A stretch of DNA of 64,000 bases, taken from NCBI GenBank assembly GCA_024516035.1, contig CM044967.1, positions 8,329,532-8,393,531 on the forward strand. The letters are read 5' to 3'. Made by a program: the position numbers and the translations under genes. Origin of the DNA: Bactericera cockerelli. Its lineage: Eukaryota > Arthropoda > Insecta > Hemiptera > Triozidae. The notes beneath the pieces are model-generated. The model ran no database searches. It had not been told where the DNA came from and saw nothing but the letters and a program-made list of their open reading frames with translations. Below are positions 57,526-64,000 of this stretch, in pieces (the stretch's first letter is position 1; every line of letters begins with the position of its first letter).

Positions 57526-57775
57526 TTGATTGATAAGTTGGCGGACTTATAACCCAGAGGTCGGTGGTTTGAGTCCCAATTTTGGTAAAGATTTAGGGCG
57601 GAATTAATAGACAACATCATTAACTTAAGTCCTTGGCAAGTGTCGATTTTCCCTATCTTACACAGTACGCAATCCGTGACTTAGCGCCACAGAGGTATTA
57701 CAAAAACGTCTATTAATTCCGCCCTTAGCAGTGTGAGTTTGAGTAGTCATGACAGCACGAAAGTGATAAATTCAA
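57526..57775 (+). repeat. SINE C copy interrupted by a MITE
   Basis: GGCGGACTTATAACCCAGAG...GGTAAAGATTTA continues after the MITE with GCAGTGTGAGTTTGAGTAGT. The uninterrupted copy at 31175-31290 shows the two halves belong together. Confidence 0.7.
57596..57724. mobile_element. 129-bp Harbinger-type MITE, TTA target
   Basis: Inverted ends GGGCGGAATTAATAGAC and GTCTATTAATTCCGCCC (17 bp, exact), with TTA on both sides (57593-57595, 57725-57727). A 3-bp TWA target is characteristic of PIF/Harbinger elements. Confidence 0.8.
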
Positions 57776-58657
57776 AAAAATAACTTAAAAAGAAAAAAAA
57801 TAATAAAAAAAAATACTCAGATACTTGAAGGACTCAGTACTTGACTTTTAAAAAACCTAGGGATTTTGAGCACCTGTAAAATATATATATAAATTTTATT
57901 ATTTATCAATTTTTTGTACTTAATATCTTTTGATACTATTTTTTGTATAATTTTATAGAAAAATATTGCCATATACTTTAAATATTGTTGTCATTTCTAC
58001 AAAAAAATCTTTGTGCTTTTCTCTGTTATTTATTATTAGGTAAATTTGATGGTGCTAACTATTGGAACTTATGCTGTAGAAGTATAGCTCTAAGGACCTT
58101 TAGTCATGCCCAGATTTACGGTTTCCGTCGCCGAGTGCAAATAATTTTTTGCCGTTTCATAAAGTAAAATGTCTATTTTTAACTGATTCAAAAATCTCCC
58201 AAAGATGTCACCATAGTCAACTTAATTAATAGTTTGCAATACTAGGTACGTACAAGTACATATCAAGGAAACAGCTGTGAGAAGGATTTCTTTTTAAGAA
58301 TTAAAAAAAAAAAATATTCAGAAAACCTATCCTCACAAATAATTTTAGATACTTTGCGTAGCAGGGGGACTTTTTGCCGGTATATAGTGACATAATAAAT
58401 CCAGAAATTTACCCGAAATACTAATCGTTCAGAAAATACACAATAAAAAATATGTGCATGACCTATTAAAAACAGTACCTAAAAACTTAATAATATGGTT
58501 GTTGTTGTTGTAGAGGCAAAAGCTATGCCGAGGCGGTGTGATCTCTAACCGGGTTGATAAAATAGCTCAGATAGAGTATCGTTCCTTTGCAATAAATTAA
58601 TTTAAGCATTTTCGAAGCGTTGTACCGCTATCACCCATCTATCCCATAAAATATATA

Positions 58658-58740
58658 AGACCTGTTTGACTGCTGGAGTAAAGGGACTTTTCAGTCTTAT
58701 CTCGGCAGTATAAACAAGGTATATTCTATTCTATTACCAG
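58658..58740 (+). repeat. SINE 3' tail
   Basis: TTTGACTGCTGGAGTAAAGG, GGCAGTATAAACAAGG and a TATTCTATTCTAT end. Inverted copies are at 8496-8570 and 15715-15790. Confidence 0.65.
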
Positions 58741-59429
58741 CCCACATTTCATATGGGAACTTGGCGCGTTGCTGCCATGCATGCGGCGCGTGTGAGTTTA
58801 TCGAGGCATGGCCGACTTGTAATGAATACAAATGTATTTTTTCTAACAGTCCACAATAGTTCAATTGGAAAACTTCTGGTGCTATAGTAGAAAAGTGAAC
58901 TAGACGAAGTCGATATTGTAATATAGTCAGCAGTAATACGAGTATTACAGAGGAAATCCCGTAAATACAACATTTGTTTGTCTTGCTAACGTGCTCACAT
59001 GTACCGTACGTGATACCTACATTTTTTTTACCTATTGCAATCGTAATAGGTAAAATAAATTAGAAATCACGGGACGTGTGACCACAATCATTGTGTAAGT
59101 AGCTAGACTATAAAGAAATAAACAAAAAAGTACATAGTTTTAAAAATGAGAAAGGTCATCTGTTTACAAAAGGAACGAAAATGTCCTATATAACGCGGGA
59201 CAGAAAAAAAAGAATTTCACAACAAAGCTTTTTCTAGATCTATGGGACAGCTTGTCATTGACAACAACATTTCAGCTCAATGCGACTTGTGGTTCTCGAG
59301 TTCACAAACATACACACACACACACAAACAAATCATTTTATATATTTTTTTTTTATGTGAGAAAAATTTGTGTTTTATTTTATTTCAATCCACAAGATAG
59401 TAACATTTTTTATAATTTTTTTTTTTTCA

Positions 59430-59770
59430 TCTGACCAGCATCTGGTAATGAACCAAGGATGCTGGCCGCATTACCCCTCTGTATATCTAGGGAGAAAACT
59501 TGTTTTATAAAGTTACTAGTGGGCTGCACCTGCTTCATCAAGGCACACACACACACTTCATAAATGAAAGAAGGAGAGTATCAGAACAATTTGGTGTAGA
59601 TCATGTTACTACAACAACAAGACTGTATTATCAAACAAGGAAGAACAAACCAGAAGATCAAAGACTGAGAGGACAACCATCATTGCAACAGGAAGACCCG
59701 ATAAAAAAGGACATGGAAGTATTATAAATGCAAGGAGAAGCTCAAGATAGATGGAAATAAAGGCAGGCTG
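59430..59770 (+). pseudogene. Possible LINE 3'-end remnant
   Basis: The reading frame includes RRVSEQFGVDHVTTTTRLYY and RLRGQPSLQQEDPIKKDME, a pattern like the end of some LINE ORF2 proteins. No reverse transcriptase motif is present. Weak call. Confidence 0.25.
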
Positions 59771-60039
59771 TATTGGAAGCTAAATACCAACTAGGGTATA
59801 AATGGACATCCATGACAGTGTGTAGGTAAATCTGACACAATAATTGAGTTTCCTAGCTATTACACTGCTTACTGTGCATATTTTACAAAGTAGACTAACA
59901 ATATAATGAATTTGAATCAATGTCATATTTATTATTATGTAAGTAAAGTGGCTGAGGAACTTTAAACAGGGAGTAGATCAGTGTCTTGCTTGAGGACTAA
60001 AATAATATAACTGACAAGCAAACCCTAAGAAGCCTGGCT

Positions 60040-60360
60040 ATTAGGAATTCCCAAGGGCTCAATGGGTGAAGAAGAAAAAGCCCAAGTCCTCACGGTGGAT
60101 GATTGCACATAGAAATGATTATGTGGTTCAGGACAAGCCAACTTTTCTAAGTTGGCTAGAGACCATCACTACCCCCAGCTGTAGCCAAGCTGGTTACTAC
60201 AAGCCAGGCTAACTTGCCGTTTTCCAAGGGTTTAATGGCTTTAGGAGAAAAAGCCCAAGTTCTCATGGAGGTTGATTACACATAGAAATATTATGTTGTT
60301 TAGGACTTTCACATTATGTTGGCTGGAGACTCCTCACCAGTACCCAAGCGGGTTACAAAA
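60040..60360. repeat. Duplicated interspersed repeat, about 175 bp x2
   Basis: AAGAAAAAGCCCAAGTCCTC and GAGAAAAAGCCCAAGTTCTC mark the two copies, each followed by GATTGCACATAGAAAT- or GATTACACATAGAAAT-like sequence. Related single copies are at 12395-12560 and 13530-13665. Confidence 0.6.
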
Positions 60361-61319
60361 AATATGAAAACAAAAATGGGGATGGTTAATTTCATCCACA
60401 TGAAACAAAAACTAATGATCCATTTTGATCAGATGGCTATTTTAAATTTTGGTAGCAGATATAAGTAGGTATGCTTGGAGCTTGCCCTTTTTCTGGGTAA
60501 ATGGGTATTCATATTTACAGGTGGGGCTGACTACTTGTATTAGGCTAAGACTTGGCCTGGTACATTTTTTGTTGTTGCAAAAGGGCATTTTAAAATTCTA
60601 ATGGCTGGTTGTAGAAATTTTACAAAAACTTAAAATAATAATAATAATAAGCCATTCGGCACCCCTTACGGAGCATGGGCCTCCTCCTTATGGAGGGCAT
60701 TTATTTATTTAATTTTTTTTTTTTTTTTTTTCTTAGAATATCTGAATAGTTTTCATTATTTCTCTTTATTTCCAAGAGAAATAAAATTAATAATAATAAC
60801 AAATTTTATGAAAATGTTACAAAAAACTTAATTTGGTACAAATCTTGAATTGGAAATGCTAGTGATTTGTCAAATTAGCATTAGTGTCATATTATCTATG
60901 TAAAGTGATACAAGATTGAGCTAAACTGAGGTTTCACAAAAACCTCAGTTTTGCCTTGTTTTGATAGAACCAGCTGTTCATATCTAGCTAGTTGGAAAAT
61001 AAAGTAACACTTAATGGTTAAAATAATTGCAAGTATATTTTGTACAGACAGCATGAAAGCAGTAAAAAATAAAAATTAGTTGCCTTGGTATCACTCATTT
61101 TTAATTGTTCTTTTGTTAGCATTTGAAATGTACCTGTTATCTAAACAAAAGTAAATGAAATCAATCTAAAAAGTAATTGAAAGAGTAGTATTTAAAAGTT
61201 TATTTGATCACTTTATCTTAGTAATCACTACTGAAATTTATAATTGTGAAAATAAATATCTAACAATTTAAAATAATGGCAATATGCAGTCAAGACCAAG
61301 CAAATTTTATTGATCTCAA

Positions 61320-61525
61320 ACTTGTGGAGACAATGCGGCAGCTGAGTGGATCAGCAAACTACTTCATCAGTGAGATGGTGATGGAGAACATGCTGTGAGG
61401 TGCCTGTAGCCTCCCCGCAGGCTCACTCGAGCTGCTGTTGGCCTCCATCGTGAAGGCCGCCCGGGCAGAATGTTTCATACCCTTGGCCACCAAACTCAAC
61501 CAGAACATGATGCAGCTCTGACTGG
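61320..61525. pseudogene. GC-rich exon-like block of unknown origin
   Basis: Distinctly GC-richer than its surroundings. On + it reads FIDLKLVETMRQLSGSANYF...MENML, a stop, then PAGSLELLLASIVKAARAEC and ATKLNQNMMQL, a stop. On - it reads SCIMFWLSLVAKGMKHSARA, then FSITISLMK and a stop, followed by AATAAA. I recognise neither. It may be a decayed retrocopy, a 3' UTR piece or a terminal exon. Confidence 0.3.
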
Positions 61526-61863
61526 TGAGGTAACGGCTGCTGTGGCTGCAGTAGATACTACTGTGTCAAGATTAGAGTGGATCCCATGGCAACTAAAATT
61601 GTTTCAATGTACAAAGAATGTATTTCAATAAATTTTATGCGGTTTTAAAATAATAAAGAAAAAAAAGGTAAATTTTCGTATTAAAATTGCTCAAACATTA
61701 TTCTAGCTTAGAGCATACCCATACACCTACTATCAAGAAAAAACAAAATTAGATGTATCAGGATTTTTATCCTGCATTAAAAAGGTAAACAATTGAGATC
61801 CAACAAATACACAGTTCATTGAGAAACCAAGTATTTTGAAAAAGTAAGTTGAATGACATTCTC

Positions 61864-62106
61864 CTAGGCAGTTCTTCTTTTCTGAGTGCTAATGTACAGA
61901 ACATTATTTCCCCTGATGAATGTGTCTCCATACTTGTTCTTCAATTGTCCGTTGATGTATTCTTCTGTCTGCTCTAGGGCTATGTTCATGTAGCCGTCTA
62001 AACAAGACAAAACTCCTCGATAATCCACACCACTCACTAGTTTGACGACGACGGGTCTTCCATGGATTTGTTGAATGAATTGGGATAAGGATTCTTTCCT
62101 ACTCAT
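61864..62106 (-). CDS. LSm6: U6 snRNA-associated Sm-like protein LSm6
   Basis: A single exon of 80 residues, the exact length of LSm6 in other animals. It has the Sm1 motif (GRPVVVKLVSGVDYRGVLSC and LDGYMNIAL) and the Sm2 motif (GDTFIRGNNVLYIS). The YMN and IRGNN residues line the RNA-binding pore. LSm6 is one of seven subunits in both the nuclear LSm2-8 ring, which holds the U6 snRNA 3' end, and the cytoplasmic LSm1-7 ring, which promotes mRNA decapping and decay. The ATG follows an A-rich 5' flank. No intron interrupts the frame. An expressed retrocopy is possible, but there are no disabling changes and no obvious poly(A) tail. Confidence 0.95.
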   Translation of the reverse strand: MSRKESLSQFIQQIHGRPVVVKLVSGVDYRGVLSCLDGYMNIALEQTEEYINGQLKNKYGDTFIRGNNVLYISTQKRRTA

Positions 62107-63651
62107 TTTGGAATAATCACAGAAAGGTAAAAGTGCTATAAAATAATAAAAGGTTTTATCTACACTGCAGCTTACAAAGTTAAACGTTTATAAAGTACCG
62201 AAGTTAAAGAAAAAAGAGCCGGTTCGTTTTGGTTTGTTGATGAAAATATAAAATAGATGACTAATTTTTGTAGAATACTATTTCAAAGTTTCGCGCCATG
62301 AGAAGTGTTTTCCGATGCAATGTTGCCAGGAAACTCGTTCTCAGTGACAAGACGCGTTTTTTAACGTGAGGATTTTTTTCTTCTCGATTAGTGTTTTTGG
62401 AGATGATCAAGACAGACAAAAGTTTTTGGAAAGGCGGCTATCGTTTGTGGGAACAGTACCTATCTTTCGCTGAACTAAGAATAAGGCATAGAATATGATC
62501 AATAGTAAGATTTCGCAAAGTTATCGGGACCCGATAACCTATCCCCATAACGATAAAGTCTCGAATTTGAGCCTCTGCGCATGACAAAAATTATCGGAGT
62601 TTGGTTATGGTTATCGGGATCCCCATAATTCGAGTGGATTATGGGGTTCTCTCTTCGTAAACGATAAAGAAATTTTTGACTCAAAATACCGCGTGATTTC
62701 AAAAAATACATAATTATAATTATATAAACTAAACCTCCGTTCCCACTTTTTTACATACAGTAGAATTAATTTTTACATTTTAATTCTGATAAATTTAAGA
62801 TTTTTTTTAGCAAGTATTATTTTTTCTCTTTTATCTGCATTTTTTGTTTTATCTGTGTTAACAGTATTTTATATTCTGTGTAATTATGTCAATTGAAGAA
62901 GCATTTTTTTTTTCTGAATGAGATAGGTGAAATAAATGATGATGAATTGGACTTTGCCATAATGGATCATTTGGAAGATGCACAGTTAGGGCGGTTTTAA
63001 AAAATCAAAGTCAGAAAGTTTTATCTGCCAACCCTACAAAGTGTGCAGTCTATCCAGATATTAAAATGAATAGCCGCTGGGCGCTCAAAGTTTGGAAAAA
63101 TCGCGATTTTTGGCTGGTGAGCGAGACTTCGGAGCCGTAACTCGAGTACTTTGTCTTTAAGTTTATCTCAAATGAAAGCTTACATTGTTTTGAATGTTTT
63201 ATATTTTGGACACATTTAAACTTCTTCTCTAAAAATAATTATGGTCAAAAACTTTTAGTTTTTAGAAACTTTTAGTCCAAGCGAGCAAAATGGCACTTTT
63301 TCCCTCAAAAACGAGAGTAGGTATCATTTTTATATAATGCAACCCATGGCTAATACATGCCATTCTATTCTAACTGTTATTTAATGTTTTTGACCATAAT
63401 TATTTTTAGAAAAGAAGTTTTTTTTTTCTTTTAAGACTCTGGGGGCTGAGACCCCTAAGAGGTAGACATGTAAATAGACATTTGCACTTCTCAAGATAGC
63501 GAGGAACTTCCTGGACCTTCTGGTTGCAAAAATATGGGAAGCGCTTGGACATAATCCTGACAATTCCTAGGGTATATTGCAAAGCGTGGTTTAACGCCCC
63601 TAAGGCCCAGCTGGCACCTATGCAAGACTTCAATATGTTGCAGAGTCTCTT

Positions 63652-63813
63652 AAGGTGTAATTCCGATCCTAGCGACCGGCACTATTTTGCTGCTTAAAGT
63701 CGCTCCTACCAGTCGCGTGCTTTGGTAAGTACTTCATTAAAATACACAGATAGCAGTAGTTAGATTCAGTCGCCTGTCGGGCGTTGCGGTCGCTAGGATC
63801 GGAATTGCACCTT
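63652..63813. mobile_element. 162-bp MITE
   Basis: The ends GGTGTAATTCCGATCCTAGC and GCTAGGATCGGAATTGCACC are inverted, one mismatch in 20. It has no coding capacity. The target duplication is not clear. Confidence 0.7.
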
Positions 63814-63819
63814 TTAGGC

Positions 63820-64000
63820 CGAGGCTACGATAGGAGCGTCAAGCGGTGAGCGGTAAGCGGCGAGCGGCAAAATGAGAATTTCATGTTTACATTTAAAACA
63901 ATGGAAATGCTTAGTAGGTTTCATCTTCGTAGCGGCAAGCGTCAAGCGATTTTTTTATCGTAGCCACCTACTAAGCATTTCCATTGTTTTAAATATAAAC
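63820..64000. mobile_element. Hairpin element cut by the window end
   Basis: Starts GGCTACGATAGGAGCGTCAA with AGCGGTGAGCGG-like repeats. AAAACAATGGAAATGCTTAG near 63896 pairs with CTAAGCATTTCCATTGTTTT near 63971. The right side lies outside the window. Confidence 0.55.

Larger units (their letters stand above)
56396..61863. other. Convergent spacer between XK-related gene and LSm6
   Basis: 3' ends of both genes; several AATAAA words occur (for example near 57254) and none stands out. It contains SINE C split by a MITE (57526-57775), a SINE tail (58658-58740), (CA)n at 59312-59330, a possible LINE remnant (59430-59770), a duplicated repeat (60040-60360), a short palindrome with CCTCC/GGAGG near 60680 and an exon-like block (61320-61525). 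Confidence 0.5.
62107..64000. other. Upstream of LSm6: palindromes, MITEs and hairpins
   Basis: The LSm6 promoter should lie in 62107-62450. 62519-62650 has GTTATCGGGACCCGATAAC and several further TTATCG words. 63230-63425 is a foldback (TAAAAATAATTATGGTCAAA against its complement). 63652-63813 is a MITE and 63820-64000 a second hairpin element. No credible ORF. Confidence 0.5.

Noticed and set aside
59252..59434. Small ORF with HTHTHT
   Set aside because: It is produced by the (CA)n microsatellite.
63406..63633. 75-residue - ORF with FPYFCNQKVQEVPRYLEKCK
   Set aside because: No recognisable family, overlaps a foldback repeat and has no splice or promoter support.

Overview
The window is a piece of an animal nuclear genome, most likely an arthropod and probably an insect. 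The evidence is AT-rich DNA, genes split by ordinary GT-AG introns, R1-clade LINE and BEL/Pao retroelements, and dense tRNA-derived SINEs and MITEs. The species cannot be named from the sequence.

Five host genes can be read. (1) + strand 8374-13816: secreted C-type-lectin-domain protein, six exons, with one apparent 1-nt deletion in exon 5. (2) - strand 15087-32081: a complete NMDA-type ionotropic glutamate receptor subunit 1 (Nmdar1), 17 coding exons that join in frame into 940 residues. It is convergent with the lectin gene. (3) - strand 35105-47014: a small secreted protein of unknown function, five exons, 193 residues. (4) + strand 50469-56395: an XK-related membrane protein, seven exons, 694 residues, divergent from gene 3. 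(5) - strand 61864-62106: LSm6, intronless, convergent with gene 4.

The left 8 kb looks like a two-gene DNA transposon. ORF1 (1362-4410, four exons, SAM-like N terminus) is followed after 62 bp by ORF2 (4473-6878), a zinc-finger transposase-like protein of 801 residues. Both sides carry repeats rich in ATGCAT/CATGCTAA words, including a 33-bp array whose units are near-palindromic, a 64-bp array and a perfect 36-bp palindrome. This is the best candidate for a poorly described system in the window.

The rest is layered mobile DNA. A BEL/Pao element (20750-25007, TSD ACGGG) sits in an Nmdar1 intron; it has lost most of pol and 1.1 kb of its 5' LTR, and it entered an older SINE. A nearly intact R1-clade LINE (37713-44345, 11-bp TSD) is inserted in the ORF of a second, 5'-truncated LINE (37345-46256, 14-bp TSD), all inside intron 2 of the small secreted-protein gene. 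An 884-bp foldback element lies in an Nmdar1 intron. Several MITE families (TTAA-, TTA- and TA-flanked) and at least five SINE families fill the introns and spacers, often nested in one another.

No rRNA gene, CRISPR array or stand-alone tRNA gene was found. All coordinates and exon joins come from reading splice sites and frame continuity by eye; no alignment was run.
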